The notes below the pieces were generated by a model. The model ran no database searches and was not told the origin of the DNA. It was given only the letters and a program-made list of their open reading frames with translations. From the NCBI GenBank assembly GCA_905221605.1, contig CAJNDS010000355.1, positions 1-64,000 of the forward strand: 64,000 nucleotides of DNA. Direction: 5' to 3'. Every line of letters starts with the position of its first letter. The first letter of the stretch is position 1. Positions 46,701-57,709 of the stretch are shown piece after piece. A program made the position numbers and the translations under genes. The stretch comes from Symbiodinium natans (lineage: Eukaryota; Sar; Dinophyceae; Suessiales; Symbiodiniaceae).

Positions 46701-48960
46701 GGCACCTCGTCGTGCAACTTTTGCAGATGCGATGTCCACTTTGCCAGACTTTGCCACTTCTCCGTCTGTGGCTTGGCCTTGGCGTAGGGGATCTTTCTTG
46801 CACCTTTCGGAACTTGTACTGTCTGTACGCCTCTGTCCTTCAGTGTGGGTTCTCTGCGCATGGCGTGGACCGTTCTTCCGAAGTTGTCCACCGCAGCTAA
46901 ACCAGCAAATGCGTGGTGCTCGGACAGCTTCGAGCACACATCAGCGCACCCACGAGTGGTTGCCAAATGGAGCCTGGAAACGGTGCAGGAGAATGACATT
47001 GGCGTGAACTGGCTACTAATGCTACAGATACCTCCACCGGTGACCCCTCCCTGAGCCCTAACCGTCCCTAACCTATGACATCTTGCGACGGGCAAAAGTT
47101 AAAGTTCCAAAGGAGGAAGGCTGCGCTGTCATACCGTTCTTGTCTCGGGCAGTCAACACCTTGAAGCGTGGACTGTCCAAGAAAGCTGTGCATGCGGTAC
47201 ACTGACCGTGCGCAGCGGCAGCATGCAGCGCCGTCCACCCATTCCAGTCCTGGGCATCCTGAGCAGAGAAACGCCAGTGCTGGAGCAGGGCATGACACAC
47301 TTCGTGATGCCCCCTGCACGCCGCGTAGTGCAGGGCTGTGCAACCCGATGCATCTTGGTCATTCGCCTGCGTGAACATGGGTGATTCCAGAAGCTCCAAA
47401 CAAACGTCAGCATAACCAGCGCATGCCGCATAGTGTAAAGCAGTCGCTCCGTCTGCAGAGCGAACGTTTATGTCCTTTTCCCCGACATACGGCAAGTGTT
47501 GCAAACAAGCTCCCTCGCCAGCTTCCGACAGCATTCGCAGCAGCATCTTTGCCTGTTTGAGAATCGCACGGCCCTTGGCCGTTTTAGGTCTGCGCCCGCC
47601 CGCATCCCCACACCTTGCCAAATGCCAACATAGAGCTGAGTATCTTGTCAACGTTGGACTTGCTGCTGCTTGTCTACAGTATACAGTATACCTGACTTGC
47701 CGATGCAAACGTCCATGTAAATGATTGGGTGATTGGTCGTTCCGGGGCCTACATACTTGAGCTGCCTGCACAGAACACTCCACATCGCCTTACCTTCTGT
47801 GGAACTTCGGCTTCTAGTGGTCTAGTAGTCGATAAATCTGCTGGATCATGCGTGACACCTGCCGCCAGATCTGCCAACATCGTGCAAAGCGTCAAGCTTC
47901 ATGTTGCTTGTCCTGCTGGGTAGTTATAGCAGCTATCACAAAAATCAGCAGCCGCAAATAGCCGCAACAACGGCAGCTGCAGGAACAGCAGAGTTTGCCC
48001 GCATGATGCAGGTTGAGGCTGCAGGCTGGAGGGCAGGAGGGACGCCAAGCCATCAGTCCGAACTGGGTTGCAGTGTTAAGAATGTGTTGCACCGTGGCTA
48101 ATAAAGAAGGAGCCCGCCAAGCCAGCCGACACCCGGCCCAAAGACATCCCCCATGTACAGACTTCTTCTTTGTGCTCGTTATTCTTGTACATGTCTTAAT
48201 GTACTGCATGGGACAAGGTCTAGCATTGTCTCGCATCGCGCATGGCCACAGCAAACCATGACAGCGAGGCCACGTCCGGGAAAGCCTTGCAAGACGTGTC
48301 AAGGCTTTGCTTCAGATTCCGAGTGTAGGACAGTGGCTGTACTGATGCCTGCTTCACATTCCTGATCGCTCGTTGTGCCAGGCCAGCCGGGTTGAAGCAC
48401 TCCTGTGTGGGCTTTAACCCTTTAACCACTCAAGACCCTCTCCCGTCCCACAAGAACATTCGGCTCCAAGCCTCCTGGGAGAGGAGATGCCATCATTGAC
48501 ATGTCAGTACATGTATGTAATTAACCAGTCGACCCGCCTCAGCAGTCTGCGTTTTGAGTTCGTCCGGCGTCTTGGGGAATATGACAACGGATTTCACCCC
48601 CAGCTTTACTGCCTCCGACGCTGAAACAAGGGATCTCGAAGAGTGATCTTCGTTCATTGCCAGCGTGCCTCTTCAACTTCACGCAGAAGTCCCGTATCCA
48701 CCTCACTCCGTGCTCGGATACCCAACAGTCTCTGCCTATGCACACGCCGAGGCCCCGACGCCGACGCGCGACACGTCTGGCATTGAGCTGATCGGAATGT
48801 CTTCAGTTCCCTTGAGAATCACAAGAAATCATGTGAACTTTCTTGAGATGAAAGGTGACTCTTCGGCATCTCTCCACAACGGCCGACCCTGTGCTCTAAA
48901 CCCTGGCCCTGGTTCCTCATGCACGAAGATGGGAAGGATGAAGTTTGCGGCCGTGAGCCT
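40783..48960 (-). CDS. hemB: porphobilinogen synthase (delta-aminolevulinate dehydratase)
   Basis: HemB condenses two 5-aminolevulinate to porphobilinogen in tetrapyrrole synthesis, in the plastid in algae. Exons: about 48956-48916 (LTAANFILPIFVHE); 48810 to about 48765 (GTEDIPISSMPD); 48701-48669; 48612-48538 (AVKLGVKSVVIFPK); 48402-48349 (FNPAGLAQRAIR); 43324-43282 (VVYTDVALDPYNS); 43223-43175 (HDGIVRSDGVILNDE); 42651-42625; 42092-42061; 41992-41963 (PSDMMDGRVG); 41889-41837; 41750-41716 (YSAKYASAFYG, active-site Lys); 41643-41592; 41521-41501; 41442-41416; 41362-41310 (ADILMVKPAM, Schiff-base Lys); 41246-41183; 41114-41072 (VSGEYAMLK); 40972-40941; and 40890-40783 (TAA stop). The last 15 exons sum to 669 nt in one open frame. 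The Asp-rich metal site (DVALDPY, GHDG) is the Mg-dependent plastid type. A 5 kb intron (43325-48348) holds another gene. The 5' end and targeting peptide are not found. Confidence 0.9.
43500..44211. other. part of the 5 kb hemB intron downstream of the nested gene
   Basis: No exon is supported. A minus-strand stretch near 43770 reads LLVTFPKVGQ, which superficially recalls HemB, but the true exon with that motif is at 48612-48538. Confidence 0.35.
44212..44364 (-). other. possible read-through extension of the ankyrin gene
   Basis: After the TGA at 44367-44365 the same frame goes on with one more repeat (KAREAAEAAAKAEEERKALE), then an acidic, polar end and a second TGA at 44214-44212, 50 codons later. 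In other repeat units this position is CGA (Arg), so a single C-to-T change makes the stop. It may be the true end, a recent mutation, an error in the sequence or a recoded stop. Confidence 0.5.
44365..47880 (-). CDS. ankyrin-repeat protein with Gln-rich linker and long Ala/Glu coiled-coil repeat, nested in the hemB intron
   Basis: Five exons give a frame of 2973 nt (990 residues): 47880-47794 (Met start, ending at a GT donor, AAG|GTAAGG), 47573-47125, 46973-46706, 46626-45508 and 45414-44365. Phases fit at every join; two donors are GC and two GT. Residues 30-250 hold about four ankyrin repeats (GATALHYAACAGYADVCLEL, GCTALHYAACRGHHEVCHAL, GWTALHAAAAHG, then LHLATTRGCADVC across an intron). 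Residues 270-640 are disordered, with runs of Gln and Glu. The C-terminal 280 residues are 16- or 19-residue units of ARAEEERKAREAAEAA type, a long charged helix. Ankyrin repeats bind proteins; the partner is unknown. The whole gene lies between two hemB exons on the same strand. The frame ends at a TGA inside the repeat. Confidence 0.85.
44385..45145. repeat. coding minisatellite (48 and 57 bp units)
   Basis: The exon 5 repeat of the ankyrin gene is made of units such as 'gcctttcgctcttcctcggc' plus 'tctagccgcagcctccgcag', in 48 bp and 57 bp forms, about fifteen in all. Units are nearly identical in DNA, which points to recent expansion or homogenisation. Long frames on the plus strand here are shadows. 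Confidence 0.9.
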
Positions 48961-49470
48961 CCACAAAGGAGACACAAGGGATGCAAAAGGCATGGGTCAA
49001 TGACGGCAGCTCTGGGTCAAAGGCCTGGTTTCCGAAAACATGTGTCGCTGCGCAGGCAGGCGACGGTTCCGCCTCGGCCTGGGGCAGGCGCTGTATGCTT
49101 CTGTCTTGACACTGGCCTTTGTGTGAATAGTCAATGGAAATCGAGACATTGAGCATGTCACAACAATTGCGAGCAGCTGCACCTCTTCCTGATGGCCATC
49201 GGGTGGGGCACGGGAGTTCCCTCGGGAATTCGGCTGCCCTCGGGGTGCTGCGTGACCTTGCAGTGCAACGTGGCTCCCATGTCAACTTCCTCAAGACTTC
49301 ACGATTTGTCAATCCTGTCAATCCTGGTAGACTGGGCTCCCAGCACTTGTGGCGACCTCCTCTTCTGCCACCGGTGTCTTGGTCTCTACGTCACCAAAGA
49401 AGTGTCGGGGAGTCTGCGCAAGAAGACGGAGCAAATTCAAATTTGTTCAAGGCTGGCGTCACACCCAGGA
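48961..49470. other. region upstream of the first hemB exon found
   Basis: The hemB start and transit peptide should lie here on the minus strand, but I cannot identify the exons. There is no other gene. Confidence 0.3.
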
Positions 49471-49473
49471 ATA

Positions 49474-49533
49474 CCCTAAACCCTAAACCCTAAACCCTAA
49501 ACCCTAAACCCTAAAACCCTAAACCCTAAACCC
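49474..49533. repeat. interstitial telomere repeat (CCCTAAA)n
   Basis: About eight units of CCCTAAA stand in a row, with one extra A in the sixth. The type (TTTAGGG) is that of plants and dinoflagellates. This array is almost perfect, unlike the decayed telomere-like tracts at 8 kb and 18.5 kb. Confidence 0.95.
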
Positions 49534-50110
49534 TATCCCAAAAGTAAGCCACAAAAGTAGATTGAAGCGCAATTCCTGCTCCTGCCTGGGCCTTTCCGGC
49601 GCGCTGCTTGCGGCTTCTTGCTGCCAAGGCGAAGCCGGCCACCGTCGCAGCAGCAGCGCCAACCGCTGCAGGCGAGCCGGTGGAGGCCTCAAACGAAGGC
49701 TCGCTTTTTTGTGAGGTTGATGAGTGACAGACATGAGTTTGAACATTTTTAGAGTTGCGACACTGTCTGAGTCTGGCCGATAGAAACATCCCTCCAGTGC
49801 ATTCAAAGCGCAGCGTGTGCTGTGGCACCTGCCCGGAGTGCAGGTGCACTTCCAGGTGCACTTCCTGGGCCCTGGGAGGGTGCCGTGCCCACAAACGCCG
49901 TGCAAGCAACGGTGGCGGCCGCTGCACCCAACTGAGTTCAAGTGCAGGAAATGAATGACATGAATAGCGGCTGCCATTCTGCAAGCCTTGCTAAGAGAGC
50001 AGATAGAGCAGACAAAGCCGAGCCACCAAGATGGCGTGCTTCTCGCCACTCATGGTGCTGGTGCAATGTCGTTGGCTGCTCTACGCCTTGGCCCTCTACG
50101 CCTTTAAAAA
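49534..50110 (-). CDS. possible 3' exon(s) of an unrecognised gene
   Basis: At about 49720-49535 the minus strand reads PSFEASTGSPAAVGAAAATV and continues into AGFALAARSRKQR, a hydrophobic Ala-rich helix followed by basic residues, then more polar sequence to a stop next to the telomere array. This looks like a C-terminal membrane anchor. Sequence between 49750 and 50050 in a neighbouring frame is Cys-rich. No family is recognised. Confidence 0.3.
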
Positions 50111-52300
50111 ACAGCTGCAGGTTCCGGCAGGACAAGCACAAGACACGGACATGCGTTCAGCGACTGCGGACTTTGCATAAACTAGAGTTCTGAAACTGGC
50201 CAATCGAAAACTTAGTTTCGCAACTTGTAAGGCACACGTCGGTCTCTGACAAGTCGGAGGCTCGTCTGTTAGATATGTGATGAGGGGGCGCAACCTGAAC
50301 CAACGGTGGGCAAAAGGCGAGCCAATCTGTCCACAACGCGCAAGGGATCTGCATCTCTAGGGTTTTCATCCAGCCCTTGCTCTGCCAGAAGGTCCGCTTC
50401 ACAAGCTGACAGTTCATGCAGGCAGGGCGCGTCCTGCTGGCAGGGCGCGTCCTGCAGAGCTGCATGGGTCTTTTCCGGAGCTTTTGTGGTGCTGCAAATT
50501 GTGCGATGTGGACATGCCTGCTACATTCTTCTACAGTATTCGCTATGTATTCGCTGAAGGACATCGCGCTTTGCGTATCCTTCACTATGGAAAAGTCCGC
50601 CGGGGCCTCCTGTCGCACTGGAGCGGATCCTCTGCGAGCCTTTAAGTGGCGGTTGCCGCCTGGCTGCCTGCGCCTGCAAGCTGGAACTTCAGTGTGGCTG
50701 AGTTCGCAATACCAATGCAACCAAGGCATGCCTGAGCTTGGCTCCACGCCAGTACTTCCAGGCCTGTCTCACAAGACATTTGTGACTTGTTCTGCAGATG
50801 CTTGGACAAGTGCTTGCCACTTTCTGAAATGCGAATCTCAATAACCGACTAAGCAATTTTCAGCACATGATACACGACGCCCCGCCTTGCAAACACTGGA
50901 ATCGTGGGCACGCCTGGCACCTTCGAGCATTAAAGTGCATCATCTACCGGTAGAGTTTTTGACGCCGGGGTGCCTGAACGCCTTTGCATTCGGGATCTTG
51001 CCTTTGCCTGTGGAGAACGTGCTCACCAATGTCCGCATGTGCACTGATAACACCTCGGGGCCTCAACGTGTTGACAGCCTTCGTGTTCACCTCCCTTCCC
51101 TGCAACATGCAACATGCAGAGCATTGCAGAGCGTCGGCTTTTTTTTACAGAGTCCGGACCGAGCCTGAGTCCCGACATGGCATCGACGACAAGACCTTGT
51201 TTCAAAACAATGCGCAAACGGAGCTGCGAAAAAGGCAAGGTCTTTCCATGTCTTTTTCCCAGGGACGCCATTGAGCATTGACCGAAACTCTTGCTCCACC
51301 GACGAGGTCGCCTGTCTCAAGCAGGGCTCTGCTGTGAACACCGCGCCTCGACGATTACCAGTCACTGTTGCGGCCTCGACTCCTACTGCCTTGGCAACCT
51401 CTGGAGGCAGTTGCGGCTCGCTGGCCTTGTGAACAGTGGACCACTCGTGGCCACTACTTGCTCTCGTAACTCTAATAACATCTCGAGGCCTCTGCCTGCC
51501 GTTTTTCAGCTCGTTCGGGTCCGACGGCCAGGTCGCCCTCGTGCTCTTTGAATAGCGGTCAGTGTATACCAAGATATGATGAGGCGTCTGTGCTGCTGCC
51601 AGGGGAAGTGAGATGTCGCCTCCTCCATACTGTCATCGCTTTCGCTGCTGTCTGCGACAGGATGCTGGCTGACAGAAGACTTAAACTGCCTGTGATGCCA
51701 GAAAGAGAAAAGAACCCGCCTGCCGCACCACCATTCATGAGCCTCGTTTCCAAGAGAATCAAGACACAAAACTCCTGAACGATTGTGTGGCTGAGTGGAG
51801 CATGCGCACGTGCATATGTCTAAGGTTGCCACATGAAGTCACGTGCTTCGGGATCAGTGCCTCGCACACGCGAACCAAGAAACATTGTGCGTGTGAGATG
51901 CAGAAGCTACTCGGATGTTTGAGGACGCTTGCCATTGAAGAAATCCTCGTAGACTTGGTATGCGTCCTCACTCTTCACAGCAGTCTATTTCACAGTGACC
52001 ACCTTCTTCCCATATGCAGGCGGAACCCATGCCGCATCACTACATACAAAGCAAAGTGCTGGCAAGACTGATGCTTTTTGATTCTCCAGCTTCTCGGAAA
52101 ACGCTGAAGAAAAGCATGCAAGCAATTGCTCGGCGAGCCTGCCATGCTCGCTGACAAAAAGATTTGGCAAGCAGCCGTTCAATTTTGAATGGCTACCTGC
52201 AGCGTCGAGGCTACCCGAGGAACTCGAGAAGCTGGGAGTCTTCCTCACCTTTCAAGCCAAACTCAAGCGTACGACTAGCACCAAGGAGAGCGACAAGCCA
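50111..52300. other. unassigned; coding-like pieces on the minus strand
   Basis: Pieces with exon-like composition lie near 51450-51260 (PEVAKAVGVEAATVTGNRRG), 50590-50530 (DTQSAMSFSEYIANTVEE) and 52160-52075 (EHGRLAEQLLACFSSAF). They may belong to the 3' part of the GAF-domain gene or to other genes. There is no domain. Confidence 0.25.
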
Positions 52301-52439
52301 GGAGCCGTGCACAATGCAAAGATTGAGCATCTTGTGGTCGTGCCAGTACTACTAGAACCTACTACTAGCAATTACCGTCATATCGGGTGCAGTGGCAGCA
52401 CGTCGCAGCAGACCGCTAAGCCGCTAAGCCCGTTCCCCC

Positions 52440-55400
52440 CATGGCCAAGTGGCAAATCGTGTCCACAACGTTGGCCACGTGTGAACACATCATCAACGCA
52501 AGCTTCTCGTCAACCTCCGTGAAGACCGGCTTCTGGGGCTGTTTCGGCCTGGAGCTCAAAGGATCCATGACAAATTTGAAACCCACCTTCTTTGTATTAC
52601 TAGGTAAAACTTCTGTCTTCTTGAAAAATCTCTCCCCAAAAGGATTTCAGCGAGCTGAGTAGTGCCAGCCAAGCCACAATTTGTTGATGACTTCTAGCAC
52701 GCCCAACACTTCCCCAGAACGTTTGCTGAGGATCGGGCAGACGAGGACGCTACATGCACGCGTCCCGCTTCCGGTGTTTCTATGTGTTGCCGCAAATCGC
52801 GGGTCGGAGTATACGACTGGGACATTCAGCAACTTTCGAGAACTAACGACGTGTCTCTTTGTGCCTCCTGCTCGTAGCTTTATCTTCGTCGGCCTTTCCA
52901 GCTGCTGTTCTAAATACGCTCGGAACTCGTCGGACGAGACTTCGTTCGACTTTCTCACAAGATGGCCGATTTCCGAGGCTTTGAAATGCAACTCTGCCAG
53001 AGCACTGGCAATTGCACCGTCGCTGTAGTTCTGTTCCTCCGTGAAGGACTTGAACTCGCTGAGCTGCGCATCGCTAAGTTGCCATCGCTTCGCGAATGTC
53101 CAAAGACAGTTCTCCTCAGAGTCTGTGATGTATAGCGTGCAGCGCTCGGCTTCAAACTGGGCCGGGCCGTCGACTGCAAAAGTTTTGCATATCGTCTGCA
53201 GCTCTGCATGCTTCTTCTGCCTTTCGACTTTGCGCAAGTCCAGGAACAGCAGATTCAGCATTCCCAGCAAGCAGCCGCACAGAACTCCTGCAGCGTACGC
53301 TGTCAGCCCAAGCAGCATGCCAAAGACAAATTAATCAATTTTCCAAGATCCCTTCCCGGCCTATGGCAGAGCCGGCAGTGCCCATCAGTTTCACGACAGA
53401 CATCTGGCGCTGCTTGTCCGACAGTGTGGGGTGGGGCAGCCCCAGTTTTGAAGCAGCAGCCTCCAAGGTGCCGCCGAAGCAAACGCCTTTGCACAAATTC
53501 TTCCAGGCTCAAACGTGCCGCCGTGCGATCGGGGAAACTACAGATTCTTTAACATAAGTTCTGGCAGGCTTCTTGGAAGATGCCGCACACAAAGACCTCA
53601 ACAATACATACATAATATATATATATATATGTATACGTCACCGATGTTCTTAAAATCTTCAATGAAAAGACCATACGACCATAGTCAAAGCTCAATATGC
53701 CTCGTGTGGTAAACCTTGTACCGGCTGCCCCGCAGCTGCAGCTAACCTCTCTAGCAATAGTACCAAGCAGAACCAAATGTTTACGCCCCGGCGTGGTCCC
53801 ACTCGGTGGTATTGCCAAGCTGCGTGACAAGTGCCCGCAACAGGACATCAACAAGTCATTCTTGAAAAATACATGATTGTCACTTGTCTTCTCCCTATCT
53901 AGTTGCCGCCAGCTTCTCCATTCTCTGGCAGACAGTCTGGCAAGGGGCTTGCCTACGATGCTCAATTGGTCTTCAGTTTCGGAACTATTAGCAATCCTAT
54001 GGCCAGAATTCGGATCATCTTGGCAGAAATTGTGAACCTACAGCGCCCTCCAGATAAGCGTTGCTTTGTGGCGATTCGATGGCTGGGCCAATCTGAACGC
54101 TCTGAAAGTGTCCAGCCAGTTGTATTAGTTGGGAATCCAGGCAGTCGGCATACCACATGTGGTTAGAGCCCCTCGAGCCTACAGGCTGCCTTGCTCATTT
54201 CTTTTACTTGCTCGGTGCCGGATGAACAGAAACACCAGTGGAGGCTGGAATAGCACGTTAGCATCTCAAGAAGAGGCATCTGCTTTGTGTGTAGCAGTCG
54301 AGGAAATCGCGGACAGTGGACATGGGTTGTCAAAGCTTCACAGTTAGAAGGTGCATCCAGAGCTGCAAGACCCCTCCACATTCCCCCGTCCAGCATGGCC
54401 TGAAAAATCAGAAACCACTTGTCCGGCTGCTGCCGAGGCCATAGTACTAAGACCCAGGACCAGGCCCAGGTGCTCATCAATCAGCTCGCCTTCCGATGTT
54501 GCGCAGATGTTGCTCAGACGGCATCTTTAGTTAACACGCCACTACGGCACTACGGTCTGGCCAAATAGTAGAAGCGTGGTGAGCCCGGGGTCTCTCTGTC
54601 CCTCACAAACCCTCACATGCTGCTTGCAGACATCTTGCACCACCTTGCGGTTCCCTTTTTTCTCCCTGTGCCTGCATGTATCATGATGGTATTGTCCTTG
54701 GTGAGAAGGAGATGAGATGCACGACTTATCGGCGACACATGCTAAAAGAAATGACATCAGACAGGGAGCCATGATACCGAAACCAACCATCGGAACTGCG
54801 CAAGCAATGAAGTGGCGGCGCAAATTCCGTGCCGAAGGTCTTACGTCCCGCTCCTGAGCAACCACGGGCCCATTTGTGCCACAAGTGTTGTGGGCACATT
54901 GAGGTACAGAGCACACGCCCGGCACATTAACATCACAAGACCAAAGCCCATGGTACTCTTTCAGTCAAAAAGCCACGGGCGATGTACTGAACATACGCTT
55001 AGGGATGCAGTGAAATCTTCGGAACATGGCGCTAGGCCTCAAAAAGGCCCGCGTTCCCATACTGCAAGCGAAGCCAGTCAACTCTCGAAAGCATATGTGC
55101 ACACGATCCAATCTCGAGCCAGCGCAAGCAAGGGAGCATGAATATCACGTTTAGTTGAGTCGCAGGAAGCTTTCGTCAAACTTGGGCTTGAATGCCGTTC
55201 AAAGCCTGACCAAACATTTTGCGCAGACATAACTCCTGCTCGAAGACGGGCTGCTCATAGCCTGAAAACCACCCTCTTCCCCATGTGGCCCATTGCACTT
55301 GCGTTGAAGGGCATGCTGCGTTGCAACATTGCACACCAAGCTCCCGACATGATTCGCTTTGCTTGAAGCACGCAAAGCCGCATTCGTCGTAAATGCGGCG

Positions 55401-56305
55401 CCTTGAACCACAACATCCGGACTCAGTGTTCAACTTCCGAAACTTCCGAAGCCTTTCTGGATCTTTCAAGACCAAATATGCCTGGCAATGGGGCCATTCG
55501 TCAAGGCATGCACTAGTGCACCTCCAAAAACTTAGCTCCGCGGCCTCGGTAATTAACCAAAACCTGACAAGCACGAGAAAGTTGCATGTCCAGACCATGA
55601 TTGACTTGAAGTGAGAATCGGAGCCTGCGCAAAACTTCACGCCGCGTCCTTTGTGGACCATTCCCTGGTGCGTTCGCAAAGACACGCGCGTACGCATGAC
55701 TTGCAAAAAGAAAGCAGAAGTGGCTGTCGCATGTGAGAACGCATTCAACATGGCCTGCTTCTGCTTCTTGAAAATCCGGATGCCATTTCTGCACCATATG
55801 ATGATACCTAACGCCATCCCGGGCTGGATGCACAAAAACATGTGGAACAAGAACGAGTCTGCATCGTCACCTAAGCACTGCGCGCTGCGCGCACTCGGCT
55901 CGAGGAGATAGACTTCCCACCAGAATGTGGCAATCCTAACCTCCAGACAGGAAAAGCGAAAACTCAGAAACATCAAAAGCAGAGCAGTTCACAATTGAGG
56001 CAACGGCGCTTCGTAGTAGTCTCGCTGCGTGTCTTTCTGCCATTCCTCATCGTCTTCCACCTCGGCACAATGAAGCTCTGCCTGCTGCCTGCCGAATGCT
56101 TTGTTATCATCATGTCTGCGCAACCTTCGTGCATGTTGGGCCCCACCGTCCACTCACCATCATCCTGGCTTTCTGTTGTGGCGCTCATAGTCTCGGCCTG
56201 CATGCCGAAGACAAACGCCCGAAGTGCAGCGGCAAGATTGAAAATTGAATACTCCAATGATTTGCTTGTTCCGAGAAAGAACACCTGCGGAGCCCTTGTC
56301 CACAA
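52440..56305 (-). CDS. membrane protein with GAF domain (multi-exon, partly resolved)
   Basis: The clearest exon is about 53312-52665: a membrane helix (AAGVLCGCLLGMLNLLFLDL), then a GAF domain that starts at ERCTLYITDSEENCLWTFAK and ends with LLNVPVVYSDPRFAATHR and GEVLGVLEVINK. GAF domains bind cyclic nucleotides or other small ligands; this arrangement recalls the regulatory half of phosphodiesterases, but no catalytic HD domain is seen. A following exon (about 52625-52440) reads FTEVDEKLALMMCSHVANVV, the usual end of such GAF domains. Upstream pieces: about 53500-53345 (GGTLEAAASKLGLPHPTL), about 54830-54720 (a membrane helix, PMVGFGIMAPCLMSFLLACV), about 55970-55740 (FRFSCLEVRIATFWWEVYLL) and about 56250-55990 (IFNLAAALRAFVFGMQAETM). 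That they form one gene is inferred from strand and order. Confidence 0.5.
53608..53635. repeat. TA microsatellite
   Basis: This is a short (TA)n run after 'catacataata', in an intron of the GAF-domain gene. Confidence 0.75.
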
Positions 56306-57236
56306 CTCGTTTCCGGCATAATTAGTTGGGACTTTCCGGGCCCCAAAGCCTCGCTATGCCTCGATCTGCTTCCCCTTTTTCGGAAAATCTTGGATTGCAA
56401 AGGTGCAAACCATCAAACGACTGAACGGAAGAACGTCTCTTCTCCCATCGAATGTACCTAACAGTCCAGACATCACCTTTATGAATGAACCCGGGCAACT
56501 GGACTAACTAACCAAAACAAAGGAATAGTCGTTATCAATGACCAGTGCCCCACAGCAATGGCGGCAACGCTGGCCTTAAACACCAAAATGGAACCATGAA
56601 CCCTTCCTTATATTCGGGTTCAATCTGTAGTGTTTACAATTACCATGCACGCAAAACACAAAAAAAAAACGCTGCCGGGATGACATGTCGTGTGCCTCGT
56701 TTTCTGTCGGCATATCATCGGTTGCCTGTGCGGCCTTGACCGGACACATTTGCGCAAAAAGGCGTCGGGCAAATTGGTTGCCATTGCCTGTGCTCCCTGT
56801 GCACCAAGCCTGTGCGGCGCTTTGGCCTGGACATTCATCACATGCTGATCCGCTGGCATCCTGTGCTGCCGAAAGGCTTCTGACATGGACGAATGCATGA
56901 GAAGCCATCAGGAAATTGTACGACACATGGTTTTGCAAGACACGGCCTGGGCTTCATCGAGCAACATGAATACCCACGCCTAAAGCCAACGGAACCAAGT
57001 GCCTGCGGCCTGAGGAATGTAAGCGTTGATGCGTATCTGTGCGGCCGGCAGTCGGCTGGGCTCGGATGTCCCAGCAGGTTGTTGAGCGGAAGTCGTGGCC
57101 GCCACGCCCCGATGGGACGGCAAACTCCAGGAAAGTGGCCGCGAGCGCACGGCGCTGTCTGGGGTGGCTCGGAATGGACGCGCCCGAACAAGGAAACTCA
57201 GGAAGGTGGCGGCTTCAGAATCCCAGCAGAGACAAA
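56306..57236. other. no supportable gene
   Basis: Open frames on both strands (about 120-150 codons) show no domain. A 5' exon of the GAF-domain gene could lie here. Confidence 0.3.
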
Positions 57237-57306
57237 GGAAAGAGAGAGAGAGAGAGAGAGAGAGAAAGAGGAGAAAGGAAGAAGAGAGAGAGAGAGAGAG
57301 AGAAGG
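57237..57306. repeat. (GA)n polypurine tract
   Basis: An imperfect run of GA with GAAAGAGGAGAAAGGAAG interruptions. It inflates open frames on both strands. Confidence 0.9.
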
Positions 57307-57709
57307 AGAAGGTCAGCCGTGCCATTAGGACGCGGACGGTAAACGGACCGCGTAGGAAGCCATCAGCCAAAACTCCATCGTCCTCCTCAGGCCGGAGCAA
57401 GCACACCGGCATCCCCAGCAGAGATGGCCAAGCTTATGCCAAGCTTGCGAGGAGCAAAACGCGGACTTCTGGGCAGCACTTTTGCACTTTGCGCTTCGAA
57501 GGCTACGGTCCTGTTGTTACGAGCTAAATTATGTGCGAGGCCGTGGCAAACTGTACAAAACCATGTCTTGTTGACGGCCATCTTGGCAAATGAGCTACAT
57601 CAGACCACAAACTATACATCCAGGGAACTGCGACATTATAAACTTGCTCATTTTTTTTGTCGGACATTTTCTCCGCCAGCCGGAAGGTCACAGCGTCGGG
57701 GTCTCCGGG

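Noticed and set aside
55176-55976. A single 266-codon minus-strand exon
   Set aside because: Only the first part looks like a membrane-protein exon; the later part changes character and other frames look equally good, so I kept only the first part in the GAF-gene entry.
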